From: Hymenobacter mucosus
GTDB lineage: Bacteria > Bacteroidota > Bacteroidia > Cytophagales > Hymenobacteraceae
Assembly: GCF_900188255.1 (NCBI RefSeq)
Contig: NZ_FZNS01000001.1
Coordinates: forward strand, 248,001 to 312,000
Reading direction: 5' to 3'
Length of the DNA stretch: 64,000 bases
Positions within the stretch are counted from its first letter, which is position 1. Each line of letters begins with the position of its first letter. Under the pieces are notes generated by a model that searched no databases, was not told where the DNA came from, and saw nothing but the letters and a program-made list of their open reading frames with translations. A program made the position numbers and the translations under genes. Shown here one piece after another: positions 37,631 through 47,097 of the stretch.

Positions 37631-37804
37631 TCAACGGCTTGCAATAAAGCGGCGATACGCGACTGAATAGTCTTTCTTCAAATCTGCGGCTTGAGACGAC
37701 GCTACAAGACCATATAAGGGTTGGAGTCCTAGTGCTTTTAGTTCACCTAGCGTTGCTTCAAATGAATTGCTTCTCCCTTTCCCGTCATTGTAAATTTGAA
37801 TCAT
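37631..37804 (-). CDS. Small hypothetical protein (57 aa)
   Basis: The minus-strand ATG at 37804 opens 57 codons: MIQIYNDGKGRSNSFEATLG, then ELKALGLQPLYGLVASSQAA and a basic end KKDYSVAYRRFIASR. The balanced composition and clear helical periodicity look like real coding sequence rather than noise. I recognise no family. It lies at the right edge of the island, before the terminator of the ribosomal operon. Confidence 0.4.
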   Translation of the reverse strand: MIQIYNDGKGRSNSFEATLGELKALGLQPLYGLVASSQAADLKKDYSVAYRRFIASR

Positions 37805-37978
37805 CGCTTAAAGACAGGGTCAATACACGCTGATGTTTGAGCAATCAAAAACTATGGTAAGTTGCCTTTATAAGAGCTAGCATATTTCTACATAAGATAG
37901 TAGAAGATTGAGCTTACTAAACCTACATTGATACTGACAGATAAGCTGTGAAGAGCATTTTGGCGGCGAAGCCGTTAA

Positions 37979-38018
37979 AAACAAAGCGCCTGACCAATAT
38001 TGGTCAGGCGCTTTGTTT
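37979..38018 (-). terminator. 40-bp perfect palindrome, terminator of the thrS-infC-rpmI-rplT block
   Basis: Twenty-bp arms meet without a loop (centre AAT|ATT). The repeat lies 20 bp past the rplT stop. The stem ends in T residues on the minus strand. Confidence 0.75.
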
Positions 38019-38038
38019 AGCAGCTATAAAAGAATAGT

Positions 38039-38383
38039 CTACTTGATCTTTTCTACGATGCCTTTGAAGGCTTCGGGGTGGTTCAGGGCGAGATCAGCCA
38101 GAACTTTACGGTTCAAGTCGATACCAGCCTTTTTTAGGCCACCCATGAACTGAGAGTAAGACAAACCATACTCGCGCACACCAGCGTTAATACGCTGAAT
38201 CCACAAAGCGCGGAACTCACGCTTTTTGGTTTTACGGTCACGGTAAGCATACAACAGACCTTTTTCAACAGCGTTTTTCGCTACGGTCCATACGTTTTTG
38301 CGACGGCCATAATAGCCTTTCGCCAAACGCATTACTTTTTTCCGACGGTGGCGCGAGGCCGCGTGGTTGACACTTCTTGGCAT
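38039..38383 (-). CDS. rplT: 50S ribosomal protein L20
   Basis: The 114-residue basic protein matches L20 throughout ([20 protein letters not shown], then [20 protein letters not shown]). It is needed for early 50S assembly and often autoregulates the infC-rpmI-rplT operon. It follows rpmI after 154 bp, a gap that could contain a leader structure. Confidence 0.97.
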   Translation of the reverse strand: MPRSVNHAASRHRRKKVMRLAKGYYGRRKNVWTVAKNAVEKGLLYAYRDRKTKKREFRALWIQRINAGVREYGLSYSQFMGGLKKAGIDLNRKVLADLALNHPEAFKGIVEKIK

Positions 38384-38537
38384 AACCTGTTTGTTTTTGG
38401 CGGCCGGCGGCGGATTTTTTACCGCAGCTTTCGTCTCAGCCGGACGCCTGGTGAAAAATTGATTGTTGGCTTAGCCCCTATTAATGAGTGTCATAAATAA
38501 TCTTACTGGCACTCATTTCTTAAGAGGCACAAACCAA

Positions 38538-38732
38538 TCAGATGTTGAGCATGTCCTTTACGCGGTTCATGTCGGCCGAGCTAACCAGACCAACGTGCGT
38601 GAGAGCACGCTTCTGCTTGGTGGTTTTCTTGGTCAAGATGTGGCTTTTAAAGGCGTGCTTGCGCTTTACTTTGCCCGTGCCAGTCAGCGAGAAACGCTTC
38701 TTAGCACCAGACTTGGTTTTTACTTTCGGCAT
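38538..38732 (-). CDS. rpmI: 50S ribosomal protein L35
   Basis: The 64-residue protein has the L35 signature [20 protein letters not shown] and a Lys-rich middle. It lies between infC and rplT in the conserved order. Confidence 0.96.
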   Translation of the reverse strand: MPKVKTKSGAKKRFSLTGTGKVKRKHAFKSHILTKKTTKQKRALTHVGLVSSADMNRVKDMLNI

Positions 38733-38823
38733 TGTGGTGGTGGTAAAAGGTGAAAAACTGCGGCGGTCGGCTGCCTAGGGCCGGTGCGCCAGCGTGAAAT
38801 AGGGCTAAAGCCCCAGAATAAGC

Positions 38824-39441
38824 TTATTCGGCGCTGTTTTCAGCGGGCTTTGCTTCCTTAGGTGCAGCCGCAGGCTTAGCAGCCTTTGCTGGCGCTACTG
38901 CCTTCGGAGCCAAGTAAAGGAACATGCGCTTGCCTTCCAGCTTGGGCAGTTGCTCTACCTTGCCAAGATCTTCGAGGGCCTGAGCAAACTTGAGTAGCAA
39001 GATTTCGCCGCGCTCTTTAAACACAATGCTACGACCCACAAAGTGAACGTAAGCTTTGATCTTGGCACCTTCGCGCAGAAACTCCTGTGCGTGCTTTAGT
39101 TTGAAAGCAAAGTCGTGGTCATCTGTATTGGGTCCGAAGCGGATTTCCTTGATGACTACTTTCGTTTGCTTAGCCTTCAGCTCGCGGGTTTTCTTCTTCT
39201 GCTCGTATTTGAACTTCGAGTAGTCGATGACGCGGCATACGGGGGGCACAGCAGTAGGAGAAATCTCTACTAGGTCGAGATTCTGCTCCTGAGCCATGCG
39301 ACGGGCCTGCTCAGTGGGGTAAATGCCCTGCTCGATGTTATCGCCAACGAGGCGGACTTCACGGGCCGTAATCTTTTGATTGATTTTAAACGGCTCCTCG
39401 ACTTGGGCGCGAGGGATATAGCGGCGGTTTGGGGTAGCTAT
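38824..39441 (-). CDS. infC: Translation initiation factor IF-3 with apparent AUA start
   Basis: IF-3 prevents premature 30S-50S joining and checks the start codon. The protein shows the N-domain [20 protein letters not shown], the linker [19 protein letters not shown] and the C-domain [12 protein letters not shown], followed by an Ala/Lys/Pro-rich tail. No ATG exists in this frame near the expected start. The best start is ATA at 39441 (ATA GCT ACC CCA AAC), 8 bases after an AAGGAG ribosome-binding site (39455-39450), giving 205 residues. A TTG at 39516 would add 25 non-homologous residues. Rare AUU/AUA starts in infC are known to allow IF-3 autoregulation. Confidence 0.9.
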   Translation of the reverse strand: MATPNRRYIPRAQVEEPFKINQKITAREVRLVGDNIEQGIYPTEQARRMAQEQNLDLVEISPTAVPPVCRVIDYSKFKYEQKKKTRELKAKQTKVVIKEIRFGPNTDDHDFAFKLKHAQEFLREGAKIKAYVHFVGRSIVFKERGEILLLKFAQALEDLGKVEQLPKLEGKRMFLYLAPKAVAPAKAAKPAAAPKEAKPAENSAE

Positions 39442-39449
39442 GGCTAGTT

Positions 39450-39455
39450 CTCCTT
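39450..39455 (-). promoter_or_regulatory. Shine-Dalgarno AAGGAG that decides the infC start
   Basis: AAGGAG on the minus strand lies 8 bases before the ATA at 39441. Strong SD sequences are uncommon in Bacteroidota, so its precise spacing supports the AUA start. Confidence 0.65.
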
Positions 39456-39665
39456 TAGGTGAAAGTCGACTTCTACTGTAGTTGGTCTGGACGCAGAACG
39501 CATCCAATGGGTTCAACTAGCGGGCAAATATCCGCCATTTTTTCTACAACCTCAAGAAAGACTATATAAAATTGGCTATAGATGCTAAAATAACCCCAAG
39601 CCCAACGAACCAGTTCTATACCTGACGTCCGTTTAGCTTGGGATTATCTTGCTTACCGCGCTTAC

Positions 39666-41615
39666 TTAAGCAGTTTTACCATCCATCATATCGTTCACCT
39701 GCTGCTGGAAGCTGCGGATGAACTCTTCCACGGGCATGGATCCAAGGTCGCCCTCCCCGTGTTTGCGCACGGAAACAACCCCGTTTTCCTGCTCCTTCTC
39801 TCCTACAATCAGCATGTAGGGTACCTTGGAAACTTCGGCGTCACGAATCTTGCGACCAATTTTCTCGTCGCGGTGGTCTACCTGCCCACGTAGCTCTGCC
39901 GCTTGCAACCGGTCGTAGATTTGCTGAGCGTAGTCGTGGTATTTCTCTGAGATTGGCAATACCGCAAACTGCTCGGGCGACAACCACAGGGGGAAGTTAC
40001 CACCGCAGTGCTCAATTAGCACCGCCACAAAGCGCTCTAGCGAACCAAACGGAGCACGGTGAATCATGACTGGCCGCTGACGGGAGTTGTCAGGCGCCAC
40101 ATACTCCAGGTCAAAGCGCTCGGGCAGGTTATAGTCTACCTGAATGGTACCCAACTGCCACTTCCGGCCTAAGGCATCCCGAACCATGAAGTCAAGCTTG
40201 GGACCATAGAAGGCTGCTTCTCCAAGTTCGGTTACGGTGCTAAGTCCTTTCTCAGCAGCGGCTTCCTGAATTGCGGCTTCAGCCCGGGCCCAGTTTTCAT
40301 CGGAACCGATGTACTTAGTTTTGTTCTCGGGGTCGCGCAGTGAGATCTGGGCTGTAAAATCCGGGAAATCTAAGGCTTTCAACACATAAAGCACGATGTC
40401 GATTACCTTGAGAAACTCTTCCTTCACCTGATCGGGCCGACAGAAGATATGGGCGTCGTCTTGCGTAAAACCGCGCACCCGAGTTAAGCCGTGCAACTCA
40501 CCGCTTTGCTCATAGCGGTACACTGTGCCGAACTCGGCCAAGCGCACGGGCAAGTCGCGGTATGAGCGAGGCTTGCTGCGGTAAATTTCGCAGTGATGGG
40601 GACAGTTCATGGGCTTGAGGAAGAACTCCTCGCCCGGGTTTGGCGTCTTAATGGGCTGGAACGAGTCGGCACCGTACTTCTCGTAGTGGCCCGACGTTAC
40701 ATACAGCTCTTTGGCGCCGATATGAGGCGTCACGACGGGCTGATAGCCAGCTTTCATCTGCGCCCGACGCAGAAATTGCTCAAGCCGCTCGCGCAGGGCA
40801 GTGCCCTTGGGCAGCCACAGCGGAAGCCCCGCCCCTACTCTCTCAGAGAAGGTAAACAGCTCCAGCTCTTTGCCCAATTTGCGGTGGTCGCGGCGCTTGG
40901 CTTCTTCCAGCTTTTCTAGGTATTCGGTTAGCTCCTTCGCTTTGGGGAACGTAATGCCGTAGATACGTGTGAGTTGCTTATTCTTTTCGTCGCCGCGCCA
41001 ATAAGCACCAGCTACGTTCAGGAGCTTTACTGCCTTAATAGGGCTAGTGTCTGGAATGTGCGGCCCTCGGCAGAGGTCCACGAAGTCGCCCTGCTGATAG
41101 AATGTGATGGAACCATCCTCAAGGCGTTCCAGCAAATCTAGCTTGTAGGGGTCTTCTTTCTCGGTGAAGTATGCAATAGCATCGGCCTTGCTTACTGAAC
41201 GGCGCTCGAACTTGCTTTTGTTTTTAGCTAGTTCCAGCATCTTCTTCTCAATAACCGGGAAGTCCTCGGTAGAGATGGCGCGGCCTTCACCTAAGTCAAT
41301 GTCGTAGTAGAAGCCGTTCTCAATGGACGGACCAATACCCAGTTTCACGCCGGGGTACAGCGCTTCGAGCGCTTCGGCCATTAGGTGAGCCGAAGAGTGC
41401 CAAAACGACGACTTACCATCGGTATCATTCCACGTCAGAATTTCAACTTTGGCATCTTGTTCAATGGGGCGGTGCAGGTCGCGCACTTCGCCATTGACGC
41501 GTACGCCGAGAGCATTACGGGCAAGGCCTTCGCTAATGCCGGCTGCAACGTCGTAGCCCGTGGCGCCATCTACAAACTGGCGCACTGAGCCGTCGGGGAG
41601 GGTGATATTGAGCAT
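39666..41615 (-). CDS. thrS: Threonyl-tRNA synthetase
   Basis: The 649-residue class II synthetase charges tRNA-Thr. It has the N-terminal TGS domain ([14 protein letters not shown]), the editing domain with [14 protein letters not shown] and the Cys/His-containing GPHIPDTS region. The catalytic core includes the zinc-binding [10 protein letters not shown] motif, and the anticodon-binding domain carries [13 protein letters not shown]. It heads the conserved thrS-infC-rpmI-rplT series. The infC start follows after about 220 bp. Confidence 0.97.
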   Translation of the reverse strand: MLNITLPDGSVRQFVDGATGYDVAAGISEGLARNALGVRVNGEVRDLHRPIEQDAKVEILTWNDTDGKSSFWHSSAHLMAEALEALYPGVKLGIGPSIENGFYYDIDLGEGRAISTEDFPVIEKKMLELAKNKSKFERRSVSKADAIAYFTEKEDPYKLDLLERLEDGSITFYQQGDFVDLCRGPHIPDTSPIKAVKLLNVAGAYWRGDEKNKQLTRIYGITFPKAKELTEYLEKLEEAKRRDHRKLGKELELFTFSERVGAGLPLWLPKGTALRERLEQFLRRAQMKAGYQPVVTPHIGAKELYVTSGHYEKYGADSFQPIKTPNPGEEFFLKPMNCPHHCEIYRSKPRSYRDLPVRLAEFGTVYRYEQSGELHGLTRVRGFTQDDAHIFCRPDQVKEEFLKVIDIVLYVLKALDFPDFTAQISLRDPENKTKYIGSDENWARAEAAIQEAAAEKGLSTVTELGEAAFYGPKLDFMVRDALGRKWQLGTIQVDYNLPERFDLEYVAPDNSRQRPVMIHRAPFGSLERFVAVLIEHCGGNFPLWLSPEQFAVLPISEKYHDYAQQIYDRLQAAELRGQVDHRDEKIGRKIRDAEVSKVPYMLIVGEKEQENGVVSVRKHGEGDLGSMPVEEFIRSFQQQVNDMMDGKTA

Positions 41616-41773
41616 GTGTGGGTTGATAATGGCTATACAAACAGCCGTGAGGCCGCAAGTTAGGAGTTTCTAGTTGCTAGCGCAGCGGAAATCCCCTCCT
41701 TGCTCTCCACGCCCATTCAGACTTAAACCAATAAGCTTGGCTTAATTTGAGGGTAATGGGGCCACGTACTTAA

Positions 41774-42931
41774 CTATAATCCTGTACCTGGCCGTTCCAC
41801 TGTAATGGGTTCGATAGGTTCCACAGCCTGCCGAGGGGTCTCGTCTACAACAACTCCTTTCGCCCGATTTCCTACTTTCCAGGCCTTATAGGTCCAGTGC
41901 CGGTTACCGGGATATTCTGCTACCAGCAGCCGATACTGATCGGCAGCTTCGGGGTAGCGGCCGAGGCTTTCCAGGCTCTCTGCCAACATCTGTCGGGCTC
42001 CTACTAGCCGAGGCGAGCGGCGCAGGGCCCGTTGCAGGTGGGGCACCGCCTGAGCGTAGCGTCTGCTCTTGAACGCAGTCAACGCAATACGATAATCGGC
42101 GCGGTAGAAGGTTGTATCGAGCTGCACCGTGCGAACATAGCTACGCACGGCACTATCGGGCTGGTTTTGTAACTCAAACTGCCGACCATAGTCGTACCAC
42201 AATGGGCCATACGTTGGGGCAATTTTCAGGCCTCGCGCGGCGTAAACAGCTGCTTTATCGGGCTGCCGGAAAGCATTCGAGAGAAAAGCTAGTTGGTGTA
42301 GCGTCTCCGGCTGTTGGGGGTCGCGGGCGAGGCTAGCTCGGAGGTAGTCCAGGGCCTGAACCGTATCTTGCAGTCCCACATAGGCAATACCCTTATAAAA
42401 CAAGGCCGCACTATGATCGGGCTCTTGCTGCAAGGCACGGTCAAGCTGATCGAGGGCTTCTTGGTAGTGCCGCGCGGCCAAGTGGGTTTCTCCTACCAGC
42501 AGGTTAAGATCGGGAGAGGAAAAGCCGCGCCGGGAGGCTTGGTTTGCGGCGTCTAGGGCAGCTTGCAACCGTCCTTGCGCCCGCAAAGCGCGCGACTTAA
42601 TGAAGTAGAACTCGCCAGGGCTATCATCTAATTCCAGCGCTTGATTGATATCTTCGAGGGCCGGCGCTACCTGTCCGGCATCGAGGCGGAAAGCCGCCCG
42701 CCGAGCGTAGAGGGACGCATTGCGGGGCTGGCGAGTAATAGCACCGTCTAGTTCGGCGGCTTGTATTTGAGGGCCACTCTGCACCGTCGCTAGATTAATC
42801 ATAACCTCAGGCTGCTCGTCGGGCTCTTGCCCGCACCCGGTACTGAGCGCCAAGCCTACCACGGGCAACCACTGCAAAAGGCAGTGGCGGACGAGGCGGG
42901 AAAGATGAAAGTGAAAACGAGAACAGCGCAT
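41774..42931 (-). CDS. TPR-repeat lipoprotein
   Basis: The 385-residue protein has a lipoprotein-type N-terminus (VVGLALSTGCGQEPDEQ, likely Cys33). It then has a series of TPR units (for example LYARRAAFRLDAGQVAPALE, LNLLVGETHLAARHYQEALD and ALFYKGIAYVGLQDTVQALD). It is a probable periplasmic scaffold. A TACCTTTG box lies only 8 bp before the ATG, so the mRNA would be leaderless or the start would lie further in. A second TPR gene is upstream on the same strand (43011-43868). Confidence 0.8.
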   Translation of the reverse strand: MRCSRFHFHLSRLVRHCLLQWLPVVGLALSTGCGQEPDEQPEVMINLATVQSGPQIQAAELDGAITRQPRNASLYARRAAFRLDAGQVAPALEDINQALELDDSPGEFYFIKSRALRAQGRLQAALDAANQASRRGFSSPDLNLLVGETHLAARHYQEALDQLDRALQQEPDHSAALFYKGIAYVGLQDTVQALDYLRASLARDPQQPETLHQLAFLSNAFRQPDKAAVYAARGLKIAPTYGPLWYDYGRQFELQNQPDSAVRSYVRTVQLDTTFYRADYRIALTAFKSRRYAQAVPHLQRALRRSPRLVGARQMLAESLESLGRYPEAADQYRLLVAEYPGNRHWTYKAWKVGNRAKGVVVDETPRQAVEPIEPITVERPGTGL

Positions 42932-42938
42932 AGATCAG

Positions 42939-42946
42939 CAAAGGTA
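42939..42946 (-). promoter_or_regulatory. -7 box TACCTTTG just before the TPR lipoprotein start
   Basis: The minus strand reads TACCTTTG, then 7 bases, then ATG. If used, transcription begins at about the start codon itself. A TTG lies 14 bases upstream, too close for the usual 19-base spacing. Confidence 0.45.
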
Positions 42947-43010
42947 CATAGCAGCTACAGCAACCCTGTTTTGCCGGGGAGTAGAAAACCTTAGGTGTTA
43001 CTATAGTCCT

Positions 43011-43868
43011 TTAGTTTTTGCTACGGATGTAGCGTTGGACTTGCCGGTGGAGCTGACGGTTCAACTGGGCCAGCAAGAGTCGGCAGCGCCGACTTATTTC
43101 TAGCTCTTCGGCTGTTACGGGCGTAAGGGCTACGGCTTCCTGTAGCACGGCTACGGCCCTACTGCGCTGCCCTTGATTGAGATGGACGCGGGCAAGGTCA
43201 TAGCACACTTGAATGCGTTTCGGATCTAATTCATGGGCCCGTACTAGGGCGTCAATGGCTTTGCGGGTACCAGCACCACTAGGCGTACCGCCTAGGAACA
43301 GCCGACTGAAGATGCGCTCTAGTAGGCTGTAGTGGTCAACACGGTAGTGCCACCGACCTAGCAGTTGCCAAGCGTCGGCCCAATCGGGGCGGCGCGCCAC
43401 GGCCATGAACACGTGGGGTTTCATTTCGCGGTAGGCCAGCAAACGACCACGGGCGGTTAGTAAGGTGGCCTGGCTGGTCAGGGCCAAGGCCTCCGCGTAG
43501 TGCCCTTCTGCACCGTTGGATTTTACTACCAGCGCCCGGTTGGCGTAAAGACGGGCAGCCGAGAAGTACGCGGCTTTCCGGGTTTCATCGGTGTAGCGCG
43601 CTCCTATTCGCACACTAAGCACGGCGGCCTGCCACAGCGCTTCATAGGTAGCGGGGGCCTTACTTAATACCTGCTCGTACTTAGCCAACGCTTCCGACTC
43701 GTGGTACTGTGTTTGCAAAGTTTGTGCTTCGGTCAGCAGCTTTGCTATCGAGGCATCGGGCGGAGTGTCCGGCGACACGGAGGTAGCCAATTGTGCCTGC
43801 GCCGGAAAGGCAACTGCTAGCCCCATCCCTACCCTAAGTAGTACCGAAAAACAACCTGAGCGCAACAT
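43011..43868 (-). CDS. Exported TPR-repeat protein
   Basis: The start at 43868 (MLRSGCFSVLLRVGMGLAVA) gives a signal peptide ending near AQA; the longer frame from 43979 runs back over the parC terminator and was rejected. The 285-residue protein contains TPR-like helical repeats (TYEALWQAAVLSVRIGARYT, AHELDPKRIQVCYDLARVHL) and a basic C-terminus (RQLHRQVQRYIRSKN). No enzyme motif is seen. It lies downstream of parC on the same strand, separated by a terminator. Confidence 0.78.
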   Translation of the reverse strand: MLRSGCFSVLLRVGMGLAVAFPAQAQLATSVSPDTPPDASIAKLLTEAQTLQTQYHESEALAKYEQVLSKAPATYEALWQAAVLSVRIGARYTDETRKAAYFSAARLYANRALVVKSNGAEGHYAEALALTSQATLLTARGRLLAYREMKPHVFMAVARRPDWADAWQLLGRWHYRVDHYSLLERIFSRLFLGGTPSGAGTRKAIDALVRAHELDPKRIQVCYDLARVHLNQGQRSRAVAVLQEAVALTPVTAEELEISRRCRLLLAQLNRQLHRQVQRYIRSKN

Positions 43869-43968
43869 AGAGCACGATAACCCCACAAAGCTGGGGTTTT
43901 TCCTTAAAATCATTAGCACAACGGTAACCGTACCGTTTAGGTGTATGCTTGCTACCCATCCCACAAAA

Positions 43969-44001
43969 GAAAGCCCCACCCGTATAGCAGGTGGGGCTTT
44001 C
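43969..44001 (-). terminator. Intrinsic terminator after parC
   Basis: Perfect 12-bp arms (GAAAGCCCCACC and complement) with a 9-base loop, followed by TTTT on the minus strand, 5 bp past the parC stop. Confidence 0.8.
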
Positions 44002-44005
44002 GATC

Positions 44006-46966
44006 TTAGAATAGCTTGAGTTGGGACTTCGGTGTTTTAAGCACGGCCTGGGCCTGGGCAATATCGGCCTCTGAAATATCTACTGGGCCTGTTAGCTCGG
44101 GTAAGGGAGCCTGTTCGGGAGGGGAAGCGGCGGCGCTGGGCCGCGGAATGGTGGCCGGACCACGTTTCTTAGCTACCTCGCGCCGCTGAGGCTCTGGGCC
44201 TTCATCGGTGAGTAGAGCTACACCGTGCACTTTGAAGTAGTTCAGTTTGTTGCCCATGGCCTTCCACCCTTTCACGTCGATAAACTCGTGGAGGTGAAGG
44301 TGCTCATTTTCCTTGTCGGCTTTCTTGTCGCGCTGTAGCTTCACTTCGGCCTGTGGCTCAGGGTGGCAAGTAGCGCACACGAGCTTCGAGCCTTTGGTTT
44401 CCGAAATAAAGATAAAGCGCTTATCGAGAGTGCTGGTTTCTACCTTAAAGCGTTTCACATAGTGCGTCTTCGACTCCCCTTCTACATATACGCAACTGAT
44501 GACCGTATCTGCTTCCAGCTTGCGAAGCACCATGATGTTGGGTACATCGAAGTGATGCATTAGCTCAGGAGCCCTTACCTCGTAGGTACCGTCTTTGTAC
44601 ACCACCAAAATGGTGTGCTCTGTATCGAAAGCACCGAGGTAGCGGCCATGACCAGCATGGTTGAGGCGTCCGACTACGTTGTCGAAAAACACTTCCCGAC
44701 CGCCCAGGGTGGAGTCGCCCAGAACTTCCTGCTTAATTTTCTTGATGGGCTGCTTAGTTACGATGTTACCCATGGAGCCTTTGCCTTTGATGGCTAGCTC
44801 AGCAAAGTCAAAATCAAACAGTTTTACGCGGGCTGGTGCTTTATCCGACAGCTGCACACTCACAATTTCCGACTCCGAGTTGGGGTTAGCCGTGAGGTAG
44901 AGCACTTTCGTGCCCTTAGTGCCTTTAGTCAGATCGTAAACCTTATCACGAGTGATGCCCGTGACCAGGAAACGCTTGGCAAAGCTGATGCCCGAGGTGC
45001 CATCCTGATAAATCATGTTGTACACCAGACGGTCGTCGTTCTTATTATAGACGCCCACGTGGAGAATGTCCTTGCCAACAAAGGTTTTCTCAGCAATTTT
45101 AGACACCACAAAGGTACCGTCGCGGCGGATAGCAATGATATCGTCCAGGTCCGAGCAGTCGCATACGGTTACGGCTTTCTCGTCCTTCTTGAGACCGTAC
45201 CCTACAAAGCCATCTTGGTAGTTTACGTAGAGCTTCTGGTTGGCCACGGCTACTTTCTGAGCCGTTACCACGTCGAAGGTGCGCAACTGAGTTTTCCGCT
45301 CCCGGCCTGTACCGTACTTCTTCAGCAAGCCCTCGAAGTAATTGATGGCGTAGCGGGTAAGGTTCACTAAGTGGTCGGCTACTTCGGCTAGCTCCGCCTC
45401 CAGCTTCAGGATAAATTCTTCGGCCTTAAAGCCGTCGTACTTGCTGATGCGCTTGATGCGAATTTCTGTCAGGCGTGTGAGGTCCTCCTCCGTAATGGCA
45501 CGCCGCAGTACAATACGGGTGTCGTTGGCCTTGGACTTCTCCTCCTCAATGCGCACAAATTTCTTCAGGCCCGCATCAATGGTTTGGAGAATCTCCTCCC
45601 AGGTTTCGCACTCCTCGATTTTACGATAGATACGGTTTTCAATGAAAATCTTCTCCAGCGAAGCCGAATGCCACTTCTCCTGCAGCTCATCCTGGCGAAT
45701 CTCCAACTCCCGCTCCAGCAGGCGCAGTGTTTTCTGAGTGCTTAGGCGCAACATATCTTCTACCCCCACAAAGCGCGGCTTATCCTCGATAATCACGCAG
45801 GTGTTGGGTGAGATGCTGATTTCGCAATCAGTAAAGGCGTAGAGGGCATCCATGGTGAGGTCGGGGCTCACGCCCGTGGGCAAGTGCACCTGAATCTCTA
45901 CCTGGGCCGCCGTGTTATCGACCACCTTCTTGATCTTGATCTTATTGGCCTCCGACGCCTTCACAATGCTTTCCATCAGCGCCGTGGTGGTGGTGCCGTA
46001 CGGAATGTCACGAATGACCAGCATGGTCTTGTCGGCCTTTTCAATGGTAGCGCGCAGACGAATTTTGGCGCCGCGCAGGCCCCCATTGTAGTTGCTCACG
46101 TCACAGAGACCCCCGGTGGGGAAATCCGGGAATAGCTGGATATCCTTGCCCCGCAGCACGTCAATGCTAGCCTTGCACAACTCACGAAAGTTGTGGGGCA
46201 TAATCTTGGTACTCAGGCCCACTGCAATGCCTTCTACTCCTTGGGCCAGCAGCAAAGGAAACTTCACGGGTAGCGTGGTAGGCTCGCGCTTACGGCCGTC
46301 GTAGCTCATTTGCCATTCCGTAATGTCAGGATTGAACACCACGTCTAGCGCAAACTTGCTCAGGCGGGCTTCAATGTAACGCGGAGCAGCCGCACCGTCA
46401 CCCGTCCGGATATCGCCCCAGTTGCCTTGGGTTTCAATCAGCAAATCCTTCTGGCCTAGGTTCACCATAGCGTCGCCAATGGAGGCGTCGCCGTGGGGGT
46501 GATACTGCATAGTTTGCCCAATGACGTTGGCTACCTTGTTGAAGCGGCCATCGTCCATTTCCTTCATGGCGTGCAAAATGCGCCGCTGCACGGGCTTCAG
46601 GCCGTCCTCAATAGCCGGCACGGCGCGCTCCAGAATCACATAGGAAGCATAATCCAGAAACCAGTTCTGGTACATGCCATTCACAGTAGCTACGTCGTGA
46701 ATGGTTTCGCCGGGCGCAAACTTGGGCTCCTCCTCGGCTTCTTCCGTCACAGCTTCCGGCTCGGTCACGGTGTGCACCTCGTCCGACGATTCAGCCAGCA
46801 ACAGTTCACCAGCCTCGCTCACTACAGACTGAGCCGCTGCGGCATCTTCCGCGTCCATATCCGCCGGGTTTTGCGGCGCAGACCCAAACTCAATGGAGTC
46901 GCCGGCCCCAAACAGGTTCGGTTGCTCGTCGTGGTTTAGGTCTTGGGGGTTCGTTTCTTCTGACAC
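44006..46966 (-). CDS. parC: DNA topoisomerase IV subunit A (GyrA/ParC family)
   Basis: The type IIA topoisomerase breakage-rejoining subunit decatenates chromosomes. The core shows ERAVPAIEDGLKPVQRRIL, the YHPHGDASIGDAM motif and the catalytic Tyr in AAPRYIEARL. A C-terminal beta-pinwheel region follows (QDGFVGYGLKKDE, QDGTSGISFAKRF, GSMGNIVTKQPIK). No GyrA box is seen, and parE lies directly upstream, so ParC is preferred over GyrA. The start is uncertain: TTG at 46990, or GTG at 46966 (VSEETNPQDLN), which I prefer. About 90 acidic residues precede the core, longer than in most ParC. Confidence 0.92.
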   Translation of the reverse strand: MSEETNPQDLNHDEQPNLFGAGDSIEFGSAPQNPADMDAEDAAAAQSVVSEAGELLLAESSDEVHTVTEPEAVTEEAEEEPKFAPGETIHDVATVNGMYQNWFLDYASYVILERAVPAIEDGLKPVQRRILHAMKEMDDGRFNKVANVIGQTMQYHPHGDASIGDAMVNLGQKDLLIETQGNWGDIRTGDGAAAPRYIEARLSKFALDVVFNPDITEWQMSYDGRKREPTTLPVKFPLLLAQGVEGIAVGLSTKIMPHNFRELCKASIDVLRGKDIQLFPDFPTGGLCDVSNYNGGLRGAKIRLRATIEKADKTMLVIRDIPYGTTTTALMESIVKASEANKIKIKKVVDNTAAQVEIQVHLPTGVSPDLTMDALYAFTDCEISISPNTCVIIEDKPRFVGVEDMLRLSTQKTLRLLERELEIRQDELQEKWHSASLEKIFIENRIYRKIEECETWEEILQTIDAGLKKFVRIEEEKSKANDTRIVLRRAITEEDLTRLTEIRIKRISKYDGFKAEEFILKLEAELAEVADHLVNLTRYAINYFEGLLKKYGTGRERKTQLRTFDVVTAQKVAVANQKLYVNYQDGFVGYGLKKDEKAVTVCDCSDLDDIIAIRRDGTFVVSKIAEKTFVGKDILHVGVYNKNDDRLVYNMIYQDGTSGISFAKRFLVTGITRDKVYDLTKGTKGTKVLYLTANPNSESEIVSVQLSDKAPARVKLFDFDFAELAIKGKGSMGNIVTKQPIKKIKQEVLGDSTLGGREVFFDNVVGRLNHAGHGRYLGAFDTEHTILVVYKDGTYEVRAPELMHHFDVPNIMVLRKLEADTVISCVYVEGESKTHYVKRFKVETSTLDKRFIFISETKGSKLVCATCHPEPQAEVKLQRDKKADKENEHLHLHEFIDVKGWKAMGNKLNYFKVHGVALLTDEGPEPQRREVAKKRGPATIPRPSAAASPPEQAPLPELTGPVDISEADIAQAQAVLKTPKSQLKLF

Positions 46967-47097
46967 AGTAGGGGGTGGCACTTGCCACAATTATTGTTCT
47001 TGTACCTCTCTCCTACCTCCTGGTTATCAGTGAGGAAGAAGGTTAAAAAGCTAGGCTCATCGTACTGGGCGGCAGCGAAGCTCCACCGCCCAGTGTG

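Noticed and set aside
33643..38018. Direct repeat of the tRNA 3' end as right attachment site
   Set aside because: I scanned for the GTCCCCGCTAC-like end and found no good copy, so no att site is claimed.
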